Part shown: piece by piece, positions 47,225 through 59,329 of the stretch
How positions within the stretch are numbered: position 1 is the stretch's first letter
Layout: the number at the start of each line of letters is the position of its first letter
DNA from: Lepturacanthus savala
Lineage: Eukaryota; Chordata; Actinopteri; Scombriformes; Trichiuridae
Assembly: GCA_030544235.1 (NCBI GenBank)
Contig: CM060463.1
Coordinates: 21,039,690-21,103,689, forward strand
Direction of reading: 5' to 3'
Length of the DNA stretch: 64,000 bases
Made by a program: the position numbers and the translations under genes
Notes under the pieces: model-generated
What the model was told of the DNA's origin: nothing
The model's database searches: none
Seen by the model: only the letters and a program-made list of their open reading frames with translations

Positions 47225-47540
47225 CCTGCTTTATTAGAGTGTTGATGGCTCAATAGATGACTGTACACAGGTCTAGTATCTGTGTACATGATCAGCCACC
47301 CAGTTCCAGGGTGTTGGGCAGAGCCTGATATTTCCCAGCCATCCAGTTTTGGAGGTGTGGTCATGTGACTTTGGTTTCAGAACCACCCACTCTGGGTTTA
47401 AATACCTGCGTTTTCTAGCATTAGTATCAGAACTGAAGAAGCCTTTTGGCTAAGAGGTGAAATGTCCAATAGGTTTTTTATACAAGTCCACAAGAGTTGG
47501 TTTAGTTTCTTTTCGTACAGAAGAAAGATGCATTTTTCCT
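47225..47540 (+). repeat. Fish interspersed repeat fragment with CTGAAGAAGCC..GGTGAAA core
   Basis: AGAACTGAAGAAGCCTTTTG followed by AGAGGTGAAATGTCC is a segment I recognise as recurring widely in teleost genomes next to retroelements. It is preceded by GGTTTAAATACCTG. The parent element is uncertain (possibly Penelope-like). Confidence 0.4.
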
Positions 47541-48091
47541 AGTGAACAATGTCAGTTTCACCTGGAGATTTTATTTTTTGCAGTGTATTCATGTGAAAGG
47601 GGCAGTGTGTAGACCACTTGGTGAAAAAAAAACAACAACAAAAAAACAAACACAGCATTGTCATGTTGGCCAATCACATGCATGGAAGCGCAGATTCCCG
47701 GTGGATTACTTTGTAATGTGACCGCCATGTTTGACTGATGAGTTGTTAGATCAGATCTGTGAATTTCACAAGAGTAGGAGTACACATTTTACCCCAAATT
47801 ACTATAATATTGATATTTTGTAGGGGTGTGAGGACACACTCAGCTCACGAGACACTACACAACACAAGACATTATTTTCACTTTCCTTTTAAGGAAACTA
47901 AAATGTATTTTCCAGCCATTGTTAATTATGCAGGCTGTAATTGTAATATAGCCTGTGCACCTCTCAGTGTCCAATACTCTGATGTTATGGTGATGCTTTC
48001 TGTGTCTTTCAGGCTCTGTACAACTTTGGTCTTCAACTCTTGGTTGGTTAGGACCATTGTGTGAATAAAATGCAGGATAGTGTATTTCACT

Positions 48092-48632
48092 ATTAGTGAT
48101 GTATCGGTTGCGAACAAGCTGGTTTTGAAGTGAATGATGGGAGCTGGCTCATGTCTGTCCACGAGCCATTTTTTTTTCCTTTTAACTTTTCTCTTTTGGA
48201 AAAGTACCTGCAGGCACTGGTGGTGTTGGCTACAGGTGTCAGATGCATTCTGTTCACCCAATCATGCAAGGGTTGACAAGGGTCATATTTTTACTCTATA
48301 ACAAAACATTTGGGTTGTATTTTAACAATTACAATTTATTTATAACGCATTTATTTAATTATTATATTTAATTTCTACTTGTTTTGTTAGGTGTGTGTGT
48401 TTAAATAAAAAAAAAAAAACTTTTTTTAAAATTTATTTGGTTCTTAGGTTTTTTATAGGCATTTTTCTATCATTGTGAAGCAAGTTAGAGAGATATGAGG
48501 GATTTATATATATTATATTATATATTTATATATAAAATGGACAGCCATTTGAGAGCCGAAAGAGACATCTCTTCTTAGTGAGCTTAATTAAATGATCCGG
48601 CTCACTAAAAAGAGCCAAAATTTTCGTCACGA
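48092..48632. mobile_element. hAT-like fragment with AGTGATGTATCGGTTGCGAAC start
   Basis: Starts AGTGATGTATCGGTTGCGAA and includes GGGAGCTGGCTCATG and, near the other side, GGCTCACTAAAAAGAGCCAA. Fish hAT elements with 'gcgaacgagccggctc' ends look like this. The interior is AT-rich. The far terminus is degraded, and no duplication is found. Confidence 0.5.
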
Positions 48633-48813
48633 TTTGGTATCAATATATGCAAGAGTTGCCAAATTCCCTGATTTTCTACCACAAAAAATGGTCTCATATC
48701 AGCTGCAATAAAAATGCTGATTTTGCTGCTTTCATCATAGGTGCAGTGGATTTTAGTAGCGAGCTGTGTTAGATTTGAATGTGGCAGGGGCATCTTCAAT
48801 GTGTTTCTTTTTG

Positions 48814-48816
<3 letters not shown>

Positions 48817-48873
<57 letters not shown>
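48817..48873. repeat. (AT)28 microsatellite
   Basis: A perfect AT run; frames on both strands are its translation. Confidence 0.97.
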
Positions 48874-48874
<1 letters not shown>

Positions 48875-49039
48875 TGCTACTGTTTTAACAAGAACTATCA
48901 CCATGATTCAATCTCGTGAGATCTCATGGCACAACATCTCATCACACCCTCCATTTTTCTGAGAGAATCCATTTTAGAACATAAATATCTGGTATTGGAA
49001 GCACTGATATATCATTATTGATTTGCAAATTACTGGTCT

Positions 49040-49660
49040 GAACTCAGTTACACACATGTGAACCTGGCACAAACTGGCCTTGAGGAATCTGCAAGTGAAG
49101 CTGTGAGGGAGGGGAAGACTCCCACACTAGAGGCTCATTTCAGATCATTTAATTCGTCACAGATCATCCCTACTGACAGAAGAATGGAGCTGTCTGTCAA
49201 ACCCTGTCAAGGCTGAGGTGGTCTGTCTGCCTCAAATCTCTCATTCTAATAGCCGGGCAGGTTTCTCTCCATGGACTGCAGCGCTGATCAGGAAAACTTC
49301 AAACCCGGATAATGCCCTGGCATGAGATATTTCAAATCAAGATGGTCCGTCTCAGCAGCCACGGATGCTACGTCTGCTCCCATTCCTCCAGTGGTCAAAA
49401 ATACCTGCCACAGCAAGTTTTCACTTCACCTGACATGTTTTATCAAATGGAATCCGAGCAGCTGCAGAGGTGTGTCTTTAACAGCCACACCGCTGTCTCA
49501 TGGCAGCTCATACGGCCAATTACGCGGCAGCGGACAGTCATTGAGAGGGCAGCAGAGGAAGTTCAAAGTCTAGCTGAAGGTGTGTTTGGACGTGTGTAAT
49601 CACCACTGGAGGACGGTGCTAATGATCATAGAAAAAGATGTGTTCTCATAGTTAAGAGAT
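49040..49660. other. Repeat-free, GC-richer patch of unknown nature
   Basis: Mixed-composition sequence between repeat-dense flanks. A 95-codon plus-strand frame (49312-49599) spans part of it but shows no domain I recognise and no clear splice context. It could be conserved non-coding DNA or an unrecognised exon. Confidence 0.3.
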
Positions 49661-49689
49661 ATTATGGCTGTGTGCAGACATAGATGTAG

Positions 49690-50960
49690 ATTTCTCTAGT
49701 TCAACATTCACTAATGAGCAGAATTATCTTTAAAATATCTCATTCCTTCAGCTGATCATTTTTCTTATTTCAAGATTTTTGTTCAATTACAGATTCTTTC
49801 CAGAATATTAGAATATCATGGAAAAGTTTGTTTTTTTTCATAAATCCAAATGAAAATTTCATAGATTAGAGTTACTATTTTATTCCTAATGAATCATTAA
49901 TCGTATTTAATCCAAAATGGACAAAAGCACTGATGAGCAAAAGCAACAAAGGACAATTTCTGTGGGTTTTATACTCTTGTTTCTTTAGTAGCCAAGGAAA
50001 AGGTGCCACTGACTCACCAGCACAGAGAAACAGATGCGACAGATAAGCCGCTGGTAACTCTTCGTTAAGGTCAATTTTTTCGAGACGCTACATCGTCTCA
50101 GGATGACAAAACCTCCGCTGCAGAGCTGTGGAAAGTATCACAGTCAAGGTTCACCAGTCATACCGTGTCATCTGTGGAGTGATCTTCACTGAGTCAGCTA
50201 TGGCTGAGAGGGATGAAATGAAATCTTAACAAGTGAATATATTTTGTTTTTCATACAGTGAGTCCAGTATTGAGTGGAATTATCTTAAAATATTGTATTC
50301 CTTTAGCAGATAATTTTGAAAATGTTTCAAAGTTTTGTTCTTGATTTTGGTTAATTTAGTGTTGCTTTCTTAAAATAAAATTAAATCGTTTGACTTTTTA
50401 TGAGTGTTGCCTGTTTTATCTTGAATTTACAATACATGTAATTATATGCCAAAAGAATAAAAATATTTAAAAGTTAATTCTAGTCAATCCTAGACTGTAA
50501 AAATAAATATAAGGATAAAGAAAGACAGATTTTTCTCTTTTCCCCTATGTCTTACAATTACAGATCCTTTCTTGAATTATCATTTTAATCATTATTTATT
50601 TTAAATATTAGAATATTTGAAAAAAGTTTAAACAAGTTTCTCTAGTTCAACATTCAGTTCCTATTATGAGTTTTTTAAGGCTTAATCATGGGAATGATGT
50701 GAAAATATTAGTAGTTGGTAAAAAAAAAAAAGAATCAGTAAAATTTTAAATTGACAGTTCATTTTTACTTTTCACAATACAAAAACAAAAAAACATCTTA
50801 ACAAGTGAAAATATCTTGTTTTTGGCATGATTATTTCAATTTTGAGCAGAAGTATGGAACATCTTATTCCTTTGGAAGATAATTTGATTTATTTCAAGAA
50901 TATTTCTCAATGTTGTCTTTTTATGTCATAGTTTGGACATTTTAGAGCACTTTCAACATT
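49690..50960. mobile_element. Cluster of CACTGCAAAAA-family element pieces
   Basis: At least three pieces repeat the same body. They lie at 49710-49800 (AGCAGAATTATCTTTAAAAT), 50220-50480 (GAAATCTTAACAAGTGAATATA then GTATTGAGTGGAATTATCTT) and 50790-50960 (ATCTTAACAAGTGAAAATAT then TCTTATTCCTTTGGAAGATA). This implies serial insertion into each other or segmental duplication. Confidence 0.55.
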
Positions 50961-51177
50961 TTCCCAGAAGAAATTTTCTAGTTTAATATTGTAGCGTGAA
51001 AGCAGCAGGTACGGGATGCAGGTGTGAAAAATAACTAGAGGTTGTTTTTCCAAACTGCTAAAGTCATAATCCAACCTACCTCTGCAAGTGCAGATGTTGA
51101 TGGAGAAGAAATTTGACAAAGTAGAGACAATATTTTTTGCTTGGCATTTACACCAATTTCTAAATTATTGATGATGA

Positions 51178-51197
51178 TTATTATTATTATTATTATC
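51178..51197. repeat. (ATT)n short triplet repeat
   Basis: Six ATT units. Confidence 0.85.
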
Positions 51198-51663
51198 AAT
51201 TACTAAATTACAGAGATTCCCTAAAGATATCTGTTGAAAAATCATGTCAGAATAGTCTTTGCTTTGAACTAGTTCAAGATTGCATCTTACCTACATGACC
51301 CCTGCAGGTAGAACCAGCATGGAAAGCCACCATCAGATGGCACAGAAAACAATAAAAACAAACAAAGAAATGAATGTGTTTGTGTGAGAGAAAGAGAGAG
51401 ATAGGAACAGGGAAGAGGAGAAAGAGAGAAAGAGAAAGAGTTGGTAATAGCAATAGAATGTGGACTTTTGACACTTCAGCTCATCATCCACATCATGACC
51501 ACGTTGATCACACACCCACACACACATACACACCCACACACACACCTTACTGTCAGCTCTATCGATTGTGGGGTGGCCGGTGGGTGAACCTGTCATGGCC
51601 AACATAGATCGGACTGGAGGATAATGAAGTCTTCCTGCCCTATCTGACAAGCTCTAAGAGAGA

Positions 51664-51665
<2 letters not shown>

Positions 51666-51703
<38 letters not shown>
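51666..51703. repeat. (TG)19 microsatellite
   Basis: A perfect TG run, extended to about 51750 by degenerate TG/CG steps. Opposite-strand CA runs follow at 51904-51960. Confidence 0.95.
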
Positions 51704-51708
<5 letters not shown>

Positions 51709-52346
51709 AGTGCGTGCGTGCGCGTGTGTGTGCGTGTGTGTGCATGTGTGAGTAAGATGCTCCTGGGACAGCCCAAGGCGTCCTAACCATTGCCTGAATA
51801 AATTGGATGGAAAGAAGCCCCTTGAGTCGAAGACGTGATCTGTCATGATGTCATCTAAACGAGACTATATAGAGGGAGAGGTCAGGGTGCTAATAAAGAC
51901 CTTACACACACACACACACACAGACACAGACACATACACACACAGACACTCACTCACGTTCACAGTTACACACACCATTGAAGGAACAGTCAGTACAAGC
52001 TGACAATCTCCAGCTATTTTCCTGGAAACATTTTAATCCGGCTGTAAAATTTCCATAAATAGAAAAAAAATCAGCTTCCTCAATAAACTCGCATCTCGGT
52101 GATGTCTCTCCATCTCATTTTTCCTCTAATTTAAGTCTAGTCCAGGGATTTACTGCTGGCTTGGTTGTTAATGATTATTCTATATTCAGATTACATTAAA
52201 AGACCAAAACCAACAATATGTTAGTCTGCCTCAATAAATATTCTGTATAAATAAATCCTAACATCCCTAGAATGTCTGTGACTCTTAACCCAATTCCTTC
52301 ATTCTACAGATCCAAAGAAGTAAATGTTAAAAGTAGGCCACAAACA

Positions 52347-52800
52347 CACTGCAAAAAATGAAATCTTATCAGGGGGAAATGTATTTTATATATGATTCTT
52401 GTATTTAGTACAATTATTCTGATATTGAGTAGAATTACAAAATATCCAAATATTCCAATATCTCATTCCACTGGCAAATGAAAATGCTTGACTTTTTATC
52501 TTAATGTTGTCTTTTTATTTCATATCTTTGATTTTTTATCTACATTTTTTTTAAAAAACAAGAAAAAAAATACTTCAAATGGCAGATAATTTCGCTTATT
52601 TTAAGGACATTTTTTGAGTACAATTGGTCCAATATTGAGTAGAATTATCTTAAATATGATTCCATTCGTTGGTAATTTTAATAATGAGCAAAACTATCTG
52701 CTAAAGGAATAAAATATTTAAAGATAATTCTACTGAATATTGGACTAATTGTACCAAAAACAAGATATTTCTACTTGTTAACATCTAATTTTTTGCAGTG
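52347..52800. mobile_element. Complete CACTGCAAAAA foldback element (454 bp)
   Basis: The left end is CACTGCAAAAAATGAAATCT. The right end, reverse-complemented, is CACTGCAAAAAATTAGATGT. The two halves keep mirroring each other inward (TTAGTACAATTATTCTGATATTG on the left, AATATTGGACTAATTGTACC on the right), so most of the element is one large inverted repeat. No coding content. It is the reference copy for the pieces at 35.8, 43.1 and 49.7-51 kb. Confidence 0.75.
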
Positions 52801-53029
52801 TATACAATTGCATTTTTTTTTTTTTTTTTGTAATGGCTCAACAAATTTCCTAAGGCAGCACCTTAGTTTTTAGGATGCAATGTCAATCAAATAGAAGGAA
52901 ACAACGAATTTGTTGGGGACTATTTTCAGCTGCGAATGAGCATACATCCCAGTAAAGGAACACGTCATGTACGTATTGATATTTTTATTTAGTACATGTT
53001 CAAGTGTCAAAAGTTAATGTGTAAACTAA

Positions 53030-53690
53030 ACCGAAAGAGGCTCATCTCAGCTAATCAATATCAGGTGCTGAGCCTGCGTCTATTAGGAAAATACAGGTTC
53101 TCTTACGCTTATGGTTTCAGAGACCTAGGCACTGTTCAAGTTTTTCTGTGTTTTGTTTGCAGCGACGGGCTATAGACCCACTGTAAGGTGAGACCCTTTG
53201 AGAAAGTGTTCTGAAACAATATGAAAGAGGCTTATCTTGGCGAATCAATATCACGTGGTGAGTGTCAGTCAGTCAGTCATTTTCTATACCTGCTTATTCC
53301 TCATTAGGGTCGCAGGGGTCTGCTGGAGCCTATCCCAGCGTGTTACGGCGAGAGGCAGGGATACACCCCAGATGGTCGCCAGCCAATCGTGGGGCACACA
53401 CACCATTCACTCACACATTCACACCTATGGGGAATTTAGAGTTGCCAATTAACCTCAGCATGTTTTTGGACTGTGGGAGGAAGCCGGAGTACCCGGTGAA
53501 AACCCACGCAGACACGGGGAGAACATGCAAACTCCACACAGAAAGGTCCCAGACCCCGGACCAAGGAGGTCTTGAACCTGCGACCTTCTTGCTGTGAGGC
53601 AACAGCGCTAACCCCTGCGCCACCGTGTCGCCCGTGGTGAGTGTTTGTTGGGAAAATACAAGTTCTGTTATACTTTAGAGACCTTAGTTT
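53030..53690 (+). repeat. Approximately 190-bp tandem duplication, second unit interrupted by a SINE
   Basis: Unit 1 (about 53032-53130) reads GAAAGAGGCTCATCTCAGCT, AATCAATATCAGGTGCTGAG, GGAAAATACAGGTTCT. Unit 2 reads GAAAGAGGCTTATCTTGGCG, AATCAATATCACGTGGTGAG (53222-53262). After the SINE it resumes with GGGAAAATACAAGTTCTGTT (53651-53670). Divergence is modest, so the duplication predates the SINE insertion. Confidence 0.75.
53266..53632 (-). mobile_element. tRNA-derived SINE copy 4, full length, perfect 12-bp target duplication
   Basis: The longest copy (367 bp). On the minus strand it starts with a GGGCGACACGGTGGCGCAGG-type head containing an A-box-like TGGCGCAGGGGTTAGCG and a B-box-like GGTTCAAGACC, followed by the body and a GACTGACTGAC tail. 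CGTGGTGAGTGT is repeated exactly at 53254-53265 and 53633-53644. It resembles the fugu FR2-like / cichlid-type tRNA SINEs of acanthomorph fish, from memory. The frames 53262-53597 and 53411-53623 are its translation. Confidence 0.92.
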
Positions 53691-54424
53691 TTTAGGTCTT
53701 AAACTGCCACCAATGAAGTAAAAAAAAGGAATCTGTGAAGGCTGGATAAGATCAGGATTTAGTGTCTAAGGTTAAAGTGCTGGCTGAACCTTGAATGTGC
53801 CAAATAAACTGGATGCTCAAGGCAACATTTTATTATGTCTATTTTTTTTATACCATTAACCTCTTACGTACTTACTTGGTATGGGGGAGAGAAGCTGTGG
53901 GTCATTTATGGCAATACTACAGTTCAGTCATTGGTTTCTATGTGCAAAATAACGCAATATTTATGGTCTCAAAGTTGTTTTGCATCAATTGATACCATGC
54001 ATGATCCAATCAAAGCATGGAGTCAGTAGATAGCCAACTTGAAAGACAATGAGGACTGACTGCACAATTTTGCCCAACTTTGGCTTGACAGACAGTAGTG
54101 TGACCCATTGGATATTTCCCATGATGAGATAATCCAAATCTGCCATATCCATGGCTTTTTGATGGCATGTGACATATGGGAACTGTGCTTCCAACTTGGA
54201 CATACCATTTTTGCAAATAAGACTGAAAAAGGGTTGTGTCTTAAGAAGATAAAGGGGGGATATCTAAAATTAACAGAATACCCAAATCTAGTGCCTCAAA
54301 ATCGTAGGTGCACCACAAAAACAACAATCCAGCAGCCGGGTTACCAGGTTTGTTGCCAATGTTTTTTTGTATGAATTTTGAATTGAGAAACGTCTGTCAG
54401 AACTTCACAGTATGCTTGTGGTTG

Positions 54425-54600
54425 TTTACGGCTATGTTCAGACTGCAGCCTAAGGTGACCCAAATCAGATTTTTTTGCCCCTATGCAACGTATATCTGAT
54501 CTTTTAATGATGACACAGAATGACACAGATCCTAATGTGATCCTAAAACCTATATGTATCTGATCTTTTGACATATGACTTCAGTCTGAATGAGCAGGTC
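54425..54600. repeat. Interspersed repeat fragment (relative at 36090-36210)
   Basis: TATGTTCAGACTGCAGCCTA, ACCCAAATCAGATTTTTTTG, repeated TATCTGATCTTTT (54492 and 54557) and TTCAGTCTGAATGAGCAGG. It has the structure of a common fish repeat fragment. Confidence 0.45.
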
Positions 54601-57600
54601 GTGTTCATCAACAAGTGACAAACCTCAATATTCTGTGCCGAAGTAAGCAGAAGCAGGATGAAAGCTACAACCATGAAAAAACACCATGGCCAAAAACCTT
54701 TTATTCTCTTTTCTCCCTTATTTTCCTCCTGTAAGCAAATGTGTTGTGCATGTGAGGGACAGCAACTTTAAAGTTGCAGATAATCAATGCCAGTGTCCAT
54801 GTTTATTTATTGCAGTGCCCCTGTTGCTGTTGGATGGTATGTGTTTGTCAAACCCGTCAAGAATGTATAATTAATTAATTCACACTATATGTAATTTTTT
54901 CTTTTGGCCCTCCGTGGCCCTTTAATCTCACTGTAGACATATTATAATTTTTAATATAGGTTTTAATACAAATTATATATATTCAACCTTTAAAGCAAGT
55001 TATAATAAGCTATAATTGGCTGGCTGGCTTTCTTTTTGGTGCCAGCCAAAAAATGTTTGGAACAACAGTGATGCAAAAGTCAAATTAAATTAAAAAAGAG
55101 AGGCATCTTTATTAAACCTTATTTTTTGGTTGTTATTATTATTATTATATAAAAAAATATGAACCAAAACTGTGCTTAGTGCCTCTCAAATTCATTTTTT
55201 TTATATTTCTGATAAAAAAAATTTATTTGGTTAATGAAGTCATTCATACAGTAGATGTTCCCAGGACACCAAGAATTCTTAATCAACCACTATGCAGATA
55301 ATACATTAATATTTGTTATGATGACCTCCTGTAGTTAACTCAGTCCTCTAGAATTACGTTGAATGCTGAAGAACAAAGAACAAAGAAAAAAAGTATTTTA
55401 AACGGCAAGTTAAAAGCTCTGTCAGACAAGTCCATCAATAATACTGTAGATATTTGTTTATTGAACTCAACCTCTTAAGACGTACCCACCAAAATGATAT
55501 GCCCATGTGTAAGTAGCACAGTTCCCATAAGTCACATGTCGTTCAAAATCAGAGTTGTCATGGGAAATATTCATTGGGTTGCACTGCTGTCCATCAAGCC
55601 AAAGGTGGTCAAACTTCCACTTACTACAGGTCTAATTAGGTGGTTCTGGACCATAAAAATATGGTAATTTGTATAAATAGACCACATAAATGAATGAAAA
55701 CATAAATGAAAATATCAAACTGGGAAAATGGTAAATTAGGGCACCTTTTAGTACCGCTTGCTAGAGAACCATACAGCTAATACTAATACAGACAGCGTTG
55801 TTAGCCCCGAACCATCCTGCTTGCAGCAAACCACACTTGATAGACAAACCTACGAGCCGCAGGCTTTTAACAGAAAACAGCCAAACAGGTGACAACAGCC
55901 TTCAGGCCATTTTACATTATGGAGGATGACTGAGGGCCTGCACAAAATACTTTGGATCCAACTGAATTTGAACTGCCATCGAGAGCCACCACCGTTCCCA
56001 AGGCACACAGCTTGTATTAAGAATGAAGATCATTTACTACCTTATACTCCCTTCCCGTTATTTCCTGCTCACTTTATTTAATGTTTGTTTTATTCTTTAT
56101 TATCCTGTTTCTATCCCAGAGCACAATGGGCTGTTTTTGTGAGCCTTTATTTTTCCCCATGTGGGGTTGGACACAATAACAATGTGTGATTTGCTTTTTA
56201 TAGCAGGGGATCCAGGGAGTGATTTTTCATCAGTACTAAAGTAATGGAACATTTATCCGAGTCTACTGAGCTTAAGTTATTATTTGAGCATATTTTTTAT
56301 AAAATATAATTTATAAAGGGTGTACGTATGAAGGTTTCTGACAATCTTTGTCACCTTTTTTCCACTAACTGAATTTGCATTAAAAAAAACTGCAATTGGT
56401 GAATTATAAACCTGAGAAATACCTGGTTATTTAGCTGCTAAATGAGCTACTAGGTTAGTTTACTGCTCGCTGTCTGCTGTTTGATGCAGGGCAGGTGTTG
56501 CAATGTACAGCTGCATGCTGCATCTTCAAACAGTGTTGATGAGTGCATTGATAATGAACTAAAACATAATCAATAGGTTTGCTGAAACAATGAGCTATAA
56601 GACACTGAAATGCGGAGGCCCAATTCAACGAGATTCTTGATACAAGTCATTCAATCCATTTTTGCATGAATATATTAAGGTCAAGTGTGTAAGATAAAGC
56701 ACAACAGATGTGACAGAAGTATTTAATTCAGTCAGAATAAGAATTATTGGGATTTGGCTTGAGGCTTGAGCCATTTTCTTTTTAATCTACTTTGGCTATG
56801 TTGCATAAAGTTTAGCAGCTGGATGTGTTTGCTTTGTTTTTGAGTGAGTTTATCAGGTTTTTTTCAACAGTTCATGCACTCCTCCTTATATTGCTTCCCA
56901 GCGCTTTACTTATAATTCAAAGCTCTCATTTTCCTGCACCGATCATGCAGCCGACATAACAAAAGTATTGAATCGTCTCTCAAAAACCATACGCAAAAAC
57001 ATTAGTCTTTTTAGCTCCTACTTTATTCCTCACACTACCACAAGCTACTCTGGGCTGTAGATGTCTTACTCCAAGACGTGTTCACAGACCCTCAGGAAAT
57101 TTCAGCACTATCACCTGACATAACAGAATCTAGGCCTATACTCATTTATTTATAAACATAACACTATCCCGGTCATTATACTATACAGGAAAAGTCGTAG
57201 GTAAGAGATTTATCATAGGTCATAAGACCATATACCAGTCCAACAGCCTAATTTGGCCAAACATGAACAATTTACATAAGCCTAGACTTTTCTATAGTAA
57301 TACATAGTTCCTACAGGTAATTCACTAGTGTAACATAATCTACTGATACAGCTGTGTCTGAATGATGTCTAAATCTCACAATAATGTTGTTCAGAAACAA
57401 CAATCTGATGTTCTGTTTGGTGCAGCAGCTGAAACGATAAGTGCATATGTGCACACTCACACATGCAGTTAAGCAGTAGCATTAACCACATTAAAACTGG
57501 GATCAATCTAGCTTGATTGAAACCAGATCTTATCTCAATGTAGATTAATATTAGGAATGGGAACCATCCGTTCATTCTTATTGGATGCCCAGAGATGTTT

Positions 57601-58606
57601 GTTGGGTCCTACAAATGTCTATCAAATGTGTCTGTACATAGCTTACAATGAATCCTATCCAATATACCCCATGACGTATCTGATGACAATGAAATAGTTG
57701 CTCATTCTTCCAAAATAAACTTGCAGTCTAAATTACTTAGAACACTTTATAAAGCTACATTGAAAGGTAAATTACCGTCTACCGCCATGTTGGATCCACA
57801 ATTATCAACAAAATTGCTTCTGTGTTTCATTATTGTCTTGCTGCACCTTTCCCTGTTCTGTGATTGGCTCCCTTGGCAAGGGGAAAATTGGGTCCTTGGT
57901 GTCCAAACTAAATTGCAGAGTGAAGTGAATTTGCCTACAAGAAAAAAGGTATACCCAGTCTAGAATCGTTCAGGATGCGAAGGGAATTAATGTTCTGTGT
58001 TCTGCTAAATATCTTCACAGATCAGCTGTTACACACAGATTCCAGTTTTATATGGTGGGATTGTTGAAATTGTAATGACAGAAGCACGTAGCCGCCACCA
58101 GTTCTAATTATTTCACTCTAACTGTGTGTGGCTATTAGTGCTGGTCTTTGTCAATGGGACTGTTTTTGCAATGGGGCTAATTAGAAAGGGGAAGATTTTC
58201 CACCCATTTTACCTAATTTAACCACCCGCAAACAGCACTAGGGCACTGATGATGATGGTAACACATTTAGCACGGTATTTTACCCTATACAATTGAAATT
58301 GTGAATCGCAAGGTTTATTTTGGGGTTACTTACATCAAAAAAAGCCACACCATCTCTTTGTGAATTCTCCCCCCCGTGTTTAGGTAGAGTCTAATTGCAG
58401 AGGGAATTCATCTGCCAGGAGACTAAATGAGTAATAGAAAATGAGCTGTCTTCTGAGCTGTGTAGAGGACACATCTGTGCCCCACCTCTGTTCCTCTTCC
58501 TCTGAAAATGAATTTGCATTCACGAAACTTCCACGTTGACAATATCAATCCATCTTCCTCCAGCATGGATTTGACAGTTATTCCTCTTGTATTCCCTGTA
58601 GGCACC

Positions 58607-58612
<6 letters not shown>

Positions 58613-58673
<61 letters not shown>
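58613..58673. repeat. (CT)30 microsatellite
   Basis: A perfect CT run; the frame at 58508-58738 contains its Ser-Leu translation. Confidence 0.97.
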
Positions 58674-58676
<3 letters not shown>

Positions 58677-59329
58677 TTTTACCTTGCTCACTCACTCACA
58701 GTGACGTGTGTCGCCTCTTGAACAATATTTCAATGTAAAAATATTGTTATTGAAGCAGCAGATAACAGCAGAGGTGGGTGTTATATATTCGTTATGTAAT
58801 GGTACCATTCACACCCTTCCCACTCACTTTGTGAGTTTTATGGATCTTACAAAAGGAAGCGGCCTAACGTGACATTATCACAAGGCAACAGAAATCTTTT
58901 GCCTTTCCACTGCAGTTGAGTTTTCTCGACCTGAGACCATCAAAGAGCTGCTGCCTGTAGCAGAGGGCAGCTGGAAAACTGATGCCGCTAGCATGGTACA
59001 TTCATAACACTGTAAACTGTCAGGATTGCAAAAAAATGACCTTAGATGTGCTCCGAATGAGTGTGAGCAGGAGTGTATAAAGAGCGAGAGAGAGGGATTG
59101 AGATTTAGAATTTGCCAAAACATGCATTTATCAAAGAGCCAATGAAGTCTTAGCAACGTTGTACCATTTTATGCACACACACACAAACACACACAGACTC
59201 ACATACAGTCAAAAAGAGAATACACATACTATTCCAAATTTGAAAGTCATCGGTTGTAAAGGTTCCTCCTCTCCTGTCTGCGAACAAATCCCTTCCAAAG
59301 TTGAGCTAAAGATAAATCTGCGTTAATTT

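Larger units (their letters stand above)
43460..48089. other. Non-coding stretch with dispersed repeats
   Basis: No exon is recognised. It contains (CA)n at 44338, a Tc1-like end fragment (45789-46085), dispersed repeat copy B (46092-46187), TG/CA-rich DNA (46640-47100) and a fish repeat fragment (47225-47540). 44480-44720 looks conserved-like (mixed composition, ATCAATAATTTACATAAACA), at low confidence. Confidence 0.35.

Noticed and set aside
47046..47237. Possible CRISPR-like or regular spaced repeats among TG/CA blocks (46.6-47.1 kb)
   Set aside because: Irregular dinucleotide runs without a fixed repeat/spacer structure; the genome is vertebrate.
54010..54574. Several overlapping frames on both strands at 54 kb
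   Set aside because: No recognised domain, mutually overlapping, and part of the region is an interspersed repeat.
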